Positions 1-9,933 of a stretch of 64,000 bases of DNA are shown here, piece after piece. Within the stretch, counting starts at the first letter, position 1; every line of letters starts with the position of its first letter. This DNA comes from Chloromonas sp. AAM2 (lineage: Eukaryota > Chlorophyta > Chlorophyceae > Chlamydomonadales > Chlamydomonadaceae), in assembly GCA_004335635.1 (NCBI GenBank), contig QAXH01005480.1, forward strand, positions 57,719 to 121,718. Direction: 5' to 3'. The translations under genes were made by a program, and so were the position numbers. Under the pieces are notes generated by a model that was not told where the DNA came from, ran no database searches, and was given only the letters and a program-made list of their open reading frames with translations.

Positions 1-228
1 CCAACCACCTACCTCACGCAGAGCCCATCATTAATCAATCCGTCCAATACCACATCCACGTTCTGACGGCTTCCCTGGTGTAAATACATATGTATATATA
101 CATCCACGTGAATCTTAAATTCGCAAGTGTATTTTTGCACCCCGAGGAGTACTGAACTATGCTAGTGGGGCCACTGTCCTGGACCCTTGCCCAACCTAAC
201 CGTCCCCTGCGTTTCTCCGTTTCTTCAG

Positions 229-483
229 GTGTACTCACGTGCCATGGATGACGGTCACATGGGCGGCAGGACCCACCTGGAGGCCCCCGGTTCAAACGCG
301 TTCGGCAAGGGGCCCGACATGCTGGCATGGCACCCGGAGCAGGCAGTCGGGCAGTTCGTGCCCTACGCCAAGCTGGCACAGCAGGGCAGGGCGCCTCTCA
401 AGCAAGGCATCGAGGGCGGTTCCATGCGAAGACCAATGACCATCCCTCGTACTATCTCGCTCAACTCGTCCACCCGGTTCTGA
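229..483 (+). CDS. 3'-terminal exon of an unidentified gene (partial)
   Basis: An acceptor (pyrimidine-rich stretch ending TTCAG at 221-228) opens an 84-codon in-frame exon that ends with TGA at 481-483. The residues are rich in Gly, Ala, Pro and Gln (for example GRTHLEAPGSNAFGKGPDML) and finish with a basic, Ser/Thr-rich tail. I do not recognise the family. The upstream exons lie left of the window. TGTAA poly(A)-type motifs follow at 616-620 and 707-711, which fits a gene ending here. The phase-0 acceptor is inferred; the exon could start later. Confidence 0.45.
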   Translation: MYSRAMDDGHMGGRTHLEAPGSNAFGKGPDMLAWHPEQAVGQFVPYAKLAQQGRAPLKQGIEGGSMRRPMTIPRTISLNSSTRF

Positions 484-615
484 AATCCCAACTAACCGAC
501 TTCTATCTTTACCTGAACCGTTGTTCTGGATTAGCCTGCAATTTTGTTTGGTCCATGCTGGGCCAAGTTCACTCTGTTCCACTTCTCCTAGTTGGTGCCT
601 TGTTGATATGCGTGT

Positions 616-711
616 GTAAGGTACCATTTACAATGGTCTCCCTGGTTTAACCCACCACCACCCGTTCGCCATTAGGGTGGTTGATTCATGGTGTGCACTC
701 CCTCCTTGTAA
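616..711 (+). promoter_or_regulatory. Candidate poly(A) signals (TGTAA) after the first gene
   Basis: TGTAA, the poly(A) signal typical of chlamydomonad algae, occurs at 616-620 and 707-711. The second lies inside a 20-base sequence (692-711, TGTGCACTCCCTCCTTGTAA) that recurs exactly at 31798-31817, again downstream of a gene on the same strand. Confidence 0.4.
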
Positions 712-1935
712 GGTACCCCTGAGTATTGCAACACAAGCTGAGGCCCGCACGCTTTTGTTAGCACACACCTAAAGCCTGAAATGGCTCTTGATCCCCAGTC
801 CGAGCCTCTGAGCCATGCATGACAGTGTAGGCCCTCCCAGCACCAAGAAGAGTTGGCTGGCAAGAAGAGTGAGTGAGTGCCTCTTTGAATATGTGTCGCC
901 CAACAAGTCGAACAGCAGATGGCTTAAACATACTGCTCTTCTGAGAGTGGGTCCGGCATTAGAGGGGATCATCAGCCACAAATTCATCAAACTTGCCCAG
1001 CATCAAAATGTGATGCAAGATGAGAGGCTCTGTAAGTCCTCACAACACAAATGTCACAGTAGTCGCGTGGTTTAGCAGCCGTTACTGTTCAACGAGCGGA
1101 GAGAGTTACTCCAATCAAGGCTCCATCTTGGCAAGATACTTGTCTGGCACCCTGCATGCGTGCAACCTGTAAACCCAACAATGGCTGCCCTAAAATTGAA
1201 AAACTGGCAGGGCGCTCAGAAAGCCGGTGAAACTAGCATTCTGCCATGCTGGTCCAAACCCGAGGCTTGGAGTGGAATTCCGGTAGCCGTGTCGGTTGTC
1301 ACATGCTACCTTGGAGACCAACGGTGTGCACCCAACCTAGGCCAGTCAAGCAGCCCACCCACCCAGACCAGACACAGTACCAGACACAGTCAATCGCCGC
1401 TTTTCTCAGCTCAGAATAGGTCAGGGCGGTACACATCCCGTCCCGTGTCCCTGGACGGCTTCCCTGATGTAACAAATCAATCAATCAACCGCTGCCGAAC
1501 TTGAACCGATGGGTCAAAAGGAATCCAGAAGTTTCCAAAAACGTCTACTTACTTCCAAGTACCCGCCATCATGCAAACCCATCGACGCCACATCAGGTGC
1601 ATGAAAGTGAGGCCCAGATGCGCTTACACTGCGCAGAGACGAGGCTATGGCGTTCCAATAGCATGGAAAAGCGTGTCAATGTACCGCTTGTCAATGTCCT
1701 TGAGACACACATCACTATCGTTTGGCCGCCAACTGCTCATAGCGTGGCAACTGAACACCGCCGTTTGTGCATGCATCAGCTGGTCCTTCACTTGGGGGGG
1801 AGATGCCATATTTCGTGCCTAGACTGCGGGGGCTGCGGTATGCCATACCAAGCTGCAAACCGCAGCATGCAAAAAGGCATGGAATGCTGCAGCTGCGACT
1901 GCAGCTGGCTGTCTCGTTCTGGTTGAAAATATATT
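712..1935. other. Intergenic region without a convincing gene
   Basis: I see no spliced coding structure on either strand. The stretch holds a dispersed-repeat end at about 1446-1480 (GGCTTCCCTGATGTAA followed by an AAATCAATCAATCAA tail) and a minus-strand TGTAA (plus-strand TTACA at 1624-1628) that may serve the minus-strand gene ending at 2044. Another copy of the same repeat end lies near the window's left edge at about 69-100. Confidence 0.4.
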
Positions 1936-2012
1936 GGCTCAAGTCATGACGCTGATGAGGTTTAGAAAGCCATATACTGATGACGATGGCTCAAGTCATG
2001 ACGCTGATGAGG
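1936..2012 (-). repeat. Two exon echoes of the last exon of the 4643-2044 gene
   Basis: The 25 bases covering the last codons, stop and first 3' UTR bases of the minus-strand terminal exon (2041-2065) recur at 1936-1960 and 1988-2012, with spacing of 52-53 bases. The copies lie just past the stop codon on the 3' side of the gene. They match the pattern of partial exon copies seen at other genes of the window. Confidence 0.7.
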
Positions 2013-2043
2013 TTGTAGAAAGCCATATTCTAATGATGATGGC

Positions 2044-4643
2044 TCAAGTCATGACGCTGATGAGATCCCGGAAGGCTTCCTGGGAGAGTTGGGCGTCCAC
2101 AATGTTGCCGACGTCATCCCGCACCTGCACCCAGTTGTTCGGTTGTTCGCTCAATCAGTTAACGGTCATGATGACGATGATGATTGGGTAACCAAGGAAA
2201 TACCGGAAACCCCATAGACACCTGCCCAGTGCCCGCTTCCATGCCCCCTACACAAACAACGGCTATTGTGAGTCATGCATGTCATACTGCATGAACACAG
2301 GAGCATGCACACGGCTGGGCAGCAGCAGCGGCACAGTGTGCAAGGGCCCTGAACAACACATGTTGGAATCGTTTGAAGCCAGCGGCAATGATATGTATGT
2401 ATATTGATTACATCAGGGGGTCCACATGCACCGAGTGCGAACGCTAGCAAGCCATGCAAGAGGGGAGGCTGGATGCCGTCCTAACCAACCCTGAGCAACA
2501 GAAGGCAACTGCAATGTTTGTGTGCAAGTTCATGGTGCATACCGGCGTAGCTGCCACCCTCATATGACTAGTTGCTCCGGAGGACGCCGAAAGCCTTAAC
2601 CTAACCCTTAACCAACTCTTAGCCGTGGCCCTGATCATCATGGGGGAAAGCCTCAACCCTGGGCCCAAACCCTACCCATCTTCGCACCTGCACTCTCCAT
2701 GGGAAGACCCAATGTCTCATCATTCACCCTTTCTTGCTCTCCGCTACCAGCTCCCGGCCATGGCCATCATTCTCATTGGCTCTTATCCACCTCCCCACTC
2801 GCACCTGCACTCTCTGTGCTTGTTGCTCCCACGACCCGTCGCCAAACAGAGCGATCACAACGTAGTCATCCGTCAAATCAATCTGCATCAGACAAGTGGA
2901 CAATGTGATGGACCATTGAGTGAATCGGCAGTGAGGTAAGCTGTGGATCAGCGCAGAGGGAGCAAACGGGGCAGCGTGACCAGGTCCAACAAGATGTGTC
3001 TGCATCCAACAAGGAGAAACCTTTTTTTTAAACATATTTTACATATAGACAAACTGTAAGAAGGCTATCAGGCAGGTGCTATGCGGGAGGCAGCCACCCA
3101 AAGCGCCCCCGGTGGGCCGCGCCAGCCGTCATTCTGTGCATTAGTTTCTGGCACCCGGTGCCTCGCGCCTCCGCCACCTCGCGCTCTCTTCTACGCCCCA
3201 ACCGCCTCCCGTCCCCCGCCCTCTCCCGTGCCCCCACCTGTTCCAACCTCAAAATACGCACCTGTTGTAGCCCTAGTGTGATGAAGTTGACGTATCCCAG
3301 GTCATCTCTCAGCAGCAGTGTGCCGGGCACTTGCGCGTCCAACCGCACCTCCCACCACTCGCCACCACGCGCCTGAATGTATGAAGAAAGTACACATGCT
3401 TCTTGATGAATCCAAATACAAGTAAAACAGAAGAATAAAATAAAATAAAAAATAAAAGTGGGCTTGCAAGCGATGCTTGTAATGCCTCCATGCTTGTACC
3501 GCCTGCCCGGCTACAGGTACTAAGAAGCAGTACACACACCTGCACCCACACGTGGCCGTCATACTCCCGTCGGAACTGCGCCTCGGCTCGCAACTCATCT
3601 GCAGCGTGATATGAGCGGGGATGGCCAGTCTGTTGCTCTTTGCTTGGTTTTTGGCAGTGTGACTCTCTTTCTGATGTTCTGAGTCGTGAAATTTGTGAAT
3701 CGGCTCGCAACGGACAGGGTAAGCGCAGGGCTGGGTGAGGGCAGGGTGAGGGCAGGGTAAGGGCAGGGCGAGGGCAGGGCGAGGGCAGGGCGAGGGCAGG
3801 GTGAGGGCAGGGTGAGCGCAGGGCGAGGGCAGGGCGAGGGCAGCGCAGGGTGAGGGCAGGGTGAGCGCAGGGTGAGGGCAGGGTGCGGGCAGCCGTCTGG
3901 ACTGGCTGCTGTTGGGAAACAGCTGGTGTGTGTGTGTGTGTGTGTGTACGTGGGTGTGGGTGAAGGGCAAGCGAGTCATTATGCTGGACCGAAGGCCAGG
4001 TAAAAAGCAACAAAGTAATCTGTAAGTTGGCGGCTGCTCGAGAACAGCAGGACCTAAAGCACACTGCTGTTTGTCATCTGCAGTCATTTAGTTAGCTGGG
4101 CTGGAGACCTACCTATTTCTTTTATATCTGTCGATGACAATGTGCCTGCCGGTAGGCTGGCCCCACTCTTGCCGCTGTTGTTACCGGCCAGGAAGCCCAA
4201 TGCACCGCCTGCAGCTGCTGCACCTGCCAATCCGATGTAGGATAGAAAGCTGCGCCGTGTCTGCAGCCACGTGGGTTACTGTCACATGCTTGGCGTGAAT
4301 GCGATGCGTGGGTCACTGTCACATGCTGCTAAAGTAAGACCAGCCAGGCAGCTGACAGCTGGCAGCTGGTTCACAAACTGTGAGCCTGCAGCTGGGGCCT
4401 CTTGCTGCAATAACATAACGACACTGGCACATTTGCACACATGCACACATGCACACATACCGGAGGCGGCGGTGGGGGAGGTGGTGGTGGTGGAAAAGGC
4501 CGAAACTCCGACTCAGCTTCCGAGACCGTAGATCGGGCCTTCGTTCTCCTCAATCTGCCATGAAAGGTACGGCTTGCTGCTCGGCTGGCAACGGGTTGGG
4601 AGGTTCCGGCCGCAGCCGATGATGCTTGCCGAGACGTTAACAT
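2044..4643 (-). CDS. Plastid-targeted small protein with a twin-arginine (Tat-like) segment, unknown function
   Basis: Five minus-strand exons join in phase: 4643-4461, 4260-4113, 3598-3540, 3372-3262 and 2124-2044, giving 193 residues. Exon 1 starts MLTSRQASSAAAG, a Ser/Ala/Arg-rich transit peptide that ends in 11 prolines. Exon 2 opens with TRRSFLSYIGLAG followed by an Ala/Gly-rich hydrophobic run, which resembles the RR-type thylakoid import signal of lumenal proteins. The rest is a soluble domain with EWWEVRLD and RDDLGYVNFITLGLQQ. The inference is a thylakoid-lumen protein; I do not recognise the domain. An alternative last exon (3133-3068, also phase 0, stop at 3070-3068, with a minus-strand TGTAA at 3043-3039) cannot be excluded, but the 2124-2044 exon continues the sequence more naturally. 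The gene is divergent from the + gene at 5267, 623 bp away. Confidence 0.6.
2401..2461. repeat. Dispersed repeat end, family with inverted copy at 59530-59600
   Basis: The sequence from TTGATTACATCAGGGGG to AGCAAGCCATGCAAGAG recurs in inverse orientation at about 59530-59600 with only a few changes, and more distantly at 19515-19550. Both close copies abut a TATGTATAT-like or ATATCTATA tract. This looks like the end of a short interspersed element whose variable edge is an AT microsatellite. Confidence 0.6.
3716..3895. repeat. GCAGGGTGAGG-type minisatellite in an intron
   Basis: About 16 degenerate copies of a 10-12 base unit (GGGCAGGGTGA / GGGCAGGGCGA) lie in an intron of the 4643-2044 gene. 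The long minus-strand open frames here (Pro/Ala/Leu repeats) are by-products of the repeat. Confidence 0.85.
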
Positions 4644-5266
4644 GTTTGTATAGTGTACCGCTCGCACACACACACGGTTCCAGGTTGCTTGTAATTAATG
4701 GAAACCCTGCCCGTTTCTAACTGCCGGCGGCAGATCGAGATTTGCTTTTTCCGTGTAACAGGGAATTGTGATTCGCCGCTGCATATTGGGTCGCCTGTTT
4801 TTTCTGTTGTTCGGGTGTCACTGATGCTTTAAAGGCAGGCGCGTTACAAACCACAGGCAGTGTTGTAGGGGCACAGGCAGACATGCAGAAACACATGCAT
4901 CAGCATCAACGTCAGCAGCCCTGCATCAGCACATGCAACGTCAACAGTATAACTGAGCTGCGACACTTTGGTACCGTGTTCCGGTAAGTGCATGCTTGGC
5001 ACAAGCGACACTGGCCATCGGTTGTTGTGCACATGATGTGATTCTGATGAGAAATTGATGCATTTGTGCAGTATGTAGATGTGCTTGCGTGAGATAAGCA
5101 CGAGTGATCGGCTCCGTTGGGAGAACATTGGATAGTCATGCATTGATGCTGATGCAATGCCATGACATGACATGATGCATGACATGACGCTGCACATGCG
5201 GCTCGCAGCGCTCGACCCTGCCATCCATGGCCAAAGCCAGCCCCATGTGGCACCTCTCCATGTGTC
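4644..5266. promoter_or_regulatory. Divergent promoter region between two genes
   Basis: This 623-bp region separates the start codons of the minus-strand plastid protein and the plus-strand membrane protein, so it must hold both promoters and 5' UTRs. I see no TATA box that I would defend, and no coding exon. Confidence 0.4.
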
Positions 5267-7514
5267 ATGCATGGGGCACACCGGTGTAGCCACCATGCCC
5301 TACCAGCCTGCTCCCAGCTTCACACATCATGCAACAGCAGCAGGAGCAGCAGGAGCAGCAGGAGCAGCAGGAGCAGCAGGAGCAGCAGGAGCAGCAGCAG
5401 CACCACCACCACCACCACCACCACCAGAAGAGCAACATTTCAAGGTGTTGCGTACCAGTCCCAGCCGCATAGCAGCTGCAGCTGGCCGGTGCCACTTGTC
5501 CAGAAACAGCAGCGTGGAGCAGCTACAGCAGCCGCAGGCAGAGAGTCAGATACCCCTGGCGCTGATTTCAACAGTCAGCAGCCCGATGCCACATCAACCC
5601 CAGCACCAACAAACACAACAAGCGGCGCTGATGATGCCAGGGAACGGCTAACCGTTTCAGAAACGCAGCCTGGAACGCCCAGCACACCCACACAGGCCAG
5701 GCCAGGCAATGCGTCTGATGCATCTCCAACGGCCGATGAAAGTGACGAAGAAAGCAACCTGCGGCAAGAAATAAAACGACAGGAGCAGCTACTAAAACAG
5801 CTCTTATCAGGCGCACCACTCCCAGCCTCCACGCAGCCAAACGGCCAACCAGCCCCAAGCGCAGAGGCAGAAGAACAGCAGGCGAAGGAGCAAGCAGACA
5901 TGCAATCCCCCTGGTATACACAGCCGTTCGTCACGTGGGCCATGTGTGTGTGGGCATGGGTGGTGAGTGAGTGAGTGAGTGAGTGGGCTCAAGCATCCAT
6001 CAACAGCATCATCACACTCGCAAGGGACTGAGGAATGGGTGCATGACATGCCGCTCGAAAGAGCACACTTTGGCAATGGTAAGAAACGTGCCAAATCATT
6101 GTCCTCGTGTGTGCGTGCGTGTGTTAGGGAAGCCGTCTTGTCATGAGACGCTTGGCCATGATATACTTGTTCCGCATTGTGGCAAAGTCCAAACCAACGT
6201 CGTCACCTGGATTTGAACCCAGGTGCTGGTGCAGCAGTGGTGGCCCCTGGCTGGACCTCTGATGGCCCAGATCACGGACTTATGGTCAGCGTTGGTTGTG
6301 ATGGCGGGCTTCACGTTGTTGGTACCGCATACAGAGGTGGCAGTGGCCTATCAAATGGTGAGTGTGAGGGGTGATGGCGGTTGTGGGGCGACAGCACCAC
6401 CAGTAACAACGGCACATGATCGATTCTATGCCTGCTCACATGCCTCATAAGCACGACGACATGCATTGCGTCTGCCGTTGGTCCTTGGCTGACACAAACC
6501 AGCAGTGATTTTGCAACTGTTGTCTGCAGCCCAGAGCTGAGCAAAGCCGGGCTTGCGTTCACAGCCGCCCGCTTGTGTCACCTCCCGCTTCCGCCCTCGC
6601 TGAGCAGTCCTTCCGAACTCAAGGCCATGCAACGGCAACAATGGTTGTCAGCGTGCACAGTCACGTCCAGTCACATGCCAGAAACCGCTTTGCACGTGCA
6701 GGACATCATGTCCTGGGTGACAGGTGACTGGACCTCCGCTGCGATCAAGGCATCCTTCATGTACGGGGGCGTGCTGCCAACAGTGGTGAGCGTTCACCGT
6801 GTGCATCTTGATGGAGATGTACACGCGTCTACTCAGCAAGGGCCGTAACAGGCCTGATCTGTTTGGTCCGATGCCAGCTAACACCATCGCCAGTGACGTA
6901 CAAGACCAGAATGATATTTGGAACAAACGGCCCCGCAGGCGTACCAGAGCATTCACGCAGGCATATCGCCAGGAATCAATATGTATTTGCGCAGCGTTCC
7001 CACAGCCGCTGTTGATGAGCTCAAAGGCTATGTGCATGGCTGTCAGACTGGCTGATTCTTTATTCATTTACTTCCCGCAGCGCGATGGGACAAGGCGTTT
7101 TATTTCCCACAGAGTGATAAATAATTACTGAAATCCCCCGCGGACTTCCTGCAAAAGGCTAAAAATGGGGTTTTTGAACCCGCACCCGCCAACAATCAAC
7201 TATTTATTGCGGGATCAGATATGGTCTATACGGTAGTTCCCACTTAATCGACCATCTCTGTACTGCTTTTACTGCCTGTACCGCTGGTATTGCATGTACT
7301 GCCTGTGCCGCCTGTACCGCATGTGCAGGTGTTCACACGCGCCCTGCTGCAGGCAGGCAACGTGGTTGAGCGGGCGTACGGTCCAATAGTGATGGCGTTA
7401 CACGTGGCCTTTGCAGCCTGGGGGGCGGCTGTGGGGCAGTTTCTGCAGGCGTCATCGCCCGTTACCATCACAGGGCCAGGTGTGAGATCACAACAGACCA
7501 ACAGATCAACAGCA

Positions 7515-7580
<66 letters not shown>

Positions 7581-8060
7581 CATAGCCTTCAGTCCGGGTA
7601 ATTCAAACAGATGTACATGCCTGTGCTGCCTGCTTGGCTACCCATCCTCATATCTTGCACAGCTTGCTACCCTGCTGTAACCTCTTTGAACATATCTACA
7701 TACATGAACATGGCATGGCGCGCCCATGTGACTTCTGCAGCGGTGGTGTGCGGCGTGTACGCGGGCATGGCATGTGTCCTAGCGCGCGAGCAACGGGAGC
7801 TGCGCCAACAGCACGACGTGGCCATCGCCACACGTGGAAAAACCGCCAACACAACCGTTTCTAACAACCCAACCACCACAACCACCGTTGCCACCAGTAG
7901 TAGTGGCTCGGTGACATCGGATGAAGAGGACGAAGAGGCGGCGTTGCTCAGGGTTCCCATTGTCAGCTGGGGGGCACTGGTTACGTGGGGGCTGGCATTG
8001 GCGCTTGGCTGCTTCCAGCCCATGCTCAGTGTGGGGTGAGTGAAGGCGCATGTGAGCATT

Positions 8061-8122
<62 letters not shown>

Positions 8123-8698
8123 TAGATAGATAGATAGTAGATAGACAGATAGACAGGCAAATTGATAGATACTGGAGAAGATGCTGCATTTAAGCCTGCT
8201 GCATGGCTATTGCCACAATCAAATGCTGCAATCAGTGCTTTCCTGATTGGTCTGCAGCACCTCTAGCTACGACAACCGCAGCAAGCGAACAGCCGTGCCA
8301 TGTGATTTGCAAGGGGCAGCCGGTCCTGCTTGGCTTCGTTTTTGCTTCATGGATATCCAACCCATGGATGACCCTTGCACTGCGTGATTGCCCTGTACGG
8401 CCTTGTTTTGGTTCACGGATGTAGGATGACGGATGTCAAAGCATGACCATTGTGCTGCGTGATTGCCTTTTGCAGGGGTGTGGTGGGAGGTACCCTGGGT
8501 GGCCTGGTGGCAGGCCTGACGTGCTTTGGCCTGATAGGCGCGTTCCGCTGGACGGTCTCTCGCTCAATCACCCTGTTCTTCATGCTCCTGGGCTGGCTGG
8601 TCCGCGTGCCCTTCCTGGTCATTCAGTTCGTCCTGGGATTGGTGGTAGTGGTGGTGGCTGCATTGAAGGATGCCGTGCAAGGCTTCAGGCGCATGTGA
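5267..8698 (+). CDS. Unrecognised multi-pass membrane protein, probably organellar
   Basis: Six exons join with matching phases: 5267-5962, 6235-6357, 6702-6785, 7329-7479, 7741-8035 and 8476-8698, giving 523 residues. The N-terminus is Arg/Ser/Cys/His-rich and contains an (SSR)n run encoded by a CAG-rich repeat; it could be an organelle presequence. Residues about 150-215 are acidic and polar with a short coiled-coil-like QEIKRQEQLLKQLL. From exon 2 on the protein is hydrophobic, with about six membrane segments. An acidic loop (TSDEEDEEAALL) sits before the last pair, and the C-terminus is a Gly/Val-rich pair of helices ending FRRM. No family was recognised. The start is uncertain, because the Q/P-rich repeat is open in three frames. 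Exons 3 to 6 are the best supported. Confidence 0.6.
5337..5430. repeat. AGCAGCAGG and CAC triplet repeats at the gene start
   Basis: A (CAGCAGGAG)n run is followed by about nine CAC triplets. All three frames are open through it (Gln/Glu, Ala/Gly, Arg/Ser), so the reading frame of the first exon depends on sequence beyond it. Confidence 0.85.
7515..7577. repeat. (GTT)n tract joined to a SINE-like repeat end (minus orientation)
   Basis: About 20 GTT triplets lead directly into TTTACATAGCCTTCAGTCCGG (7576-7597), the reverse complement of the CGGACTGAAGGCC-ATGTAA motif found at 60781 and 63438. The pair forms a short element with a (CAA)n tail in minus orientation, lying in an intron. Confidence 0.7.
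8062..8170. repeat. (ACAG)n / (ATAG)n microsatellite in an intron
   Basis: About 15 tandem GACA units are followed by GATA units just after the donor of exon 5 of the membrane-protein gene. The minus-strand Cys/Leu/Ser frame is a repeat artefact. Confidence 0.9.
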
Positions 8699-9933
8699 AC
8701 AGCTGGGTATGCCTGTCAAGATTCTCAAGGTACATGCCCACCACTGTGACAGTGAGGAAGAGAGTAAACCGAACGTTTGGACAGGCCTGTACAGCTGCCA
8801 AGAAATAGTTTGTTCTTGGGCTGGTGGTGGCGGTGGTGGTGGTGGTGGTTGGTGGTGGCGGTGGTGGTCGTAGTGGTGGTGTAGAGCTACTAAGCAATTT
8901 GGCTCTCGCTAGCCAGCACGTTGCTGCCATGTGCGTTGGACACTTGTGTTTCGTTTCATTCAGTTGAGCTGCACCTGGTGTGCAGCCCTGGGGCATCACT
9001 TGGTTGCGTTGTTTGGAACAGATGCCTACTAGCCACTTGACAGGCAGTGTTCGGAAGGAGTATTTGGCTTTGGGCGGTAAACAAAGCGCCATCAGTGGTC
9101 AAGGTAAAAATGCAAACTGGACGCTCAACATGTTCACACGGCATGGACAGACATGACGTTCATCACGGCTGGACAGTAACTAGGTTGCAACACGAACTGA
9201 TTGAGCGCACAGAGGACCCGCTCACTAGATTTGCGTTAGATGCACTCTCTGCCTCGTTCGTTATCACTCTGTGTGAAGGCATGTAGAAAAATGTAACGCA
9301 AATGGTGGCGATGATGAGGCGGCCATCTGGCACAGGCGCAAACATTCGGGTACGCAGTCGCAACCAGGCTGCCTCTCGCGAGTGAGTGGAAGCCCGATCC
9401 GAGCTTTACAATGGCGGGCACGCCAGGTCCTGTGCTTGTCTGCGAGTACGATCAAAATGGGTCAAGTGGACTTTGGACGTCAACACTCACAAGACTGAGT
9501 GTAAAGTGTGCGGCGGCGCCGCATGTACGGCAGTTTGCAACCAACCATGGGTTTTTGAGCCCATTCTTCGGCTGGGCTGGAATTGTGATGCAGAAATTGA
9601 GACAATTGCGTAATCCACGCCTCACTAAGTTCTCACAGGCCGACGTTCATCTACTCGGACGCACCTTCTGATTTGATCAGCTTCTCTCAGCTCCATCATT
9701 GTAGGGAAGTGAATGCTAGGCTTTCCTCCTCGCGCAGGGTTCTGAACGACGCCCTACTTTGTTCCAAGAATATTCTGATCAAAATTAACCCCCACCACCC
9801 ATTACGGCGCTAATTACCGTAGACTTCGATTTTTCCTCCAGCTGCGTCAAGCAACTATAGCATTCACAAGCACTTGGGTTCGTAGGCTTCACGTACAACA
9901 GAGCGGCCCGCTGGCCAGACCAGTCAAAAGGTC
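8699..9933. other. Intergenic region between two + strand genes
   Basis: No coding exon is evident. It contains a GGT-rich microsatellite (8820-8883) and a TGTAA at 9292-9296 that may end the upstream gene. The promoter of the chromate transporter presumably lies in the last few hundred bases. Confidence 0.4.

Noticed and set aside
3068..3133. Alternative last exon of the plastid protein gene (NDGWRGPPGALW...)
   Set aside because: Phase and stop are acceptable, but the sequence continues better into 2124-2044, whose end is also echoed as at other genes. Kept as an alternative only.
3302..4087. Two long minus-strand frames rich in Pro, His and Leu
   Set aside because: They run through an intronic minisatellite and a (CA)n tract, and overlap the phased exons of the plastid protein in other frames.
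6206..6223. Perfect tRNA T-arm-like hairpin (GGTTCAAATCC on the minus strand)
   Set aside because: No A-box or cloverleaf at the right distance; the neighbouring sequence is an exon of the membrane protein. Probably chance or the trace of a tRNA-derived repeat.
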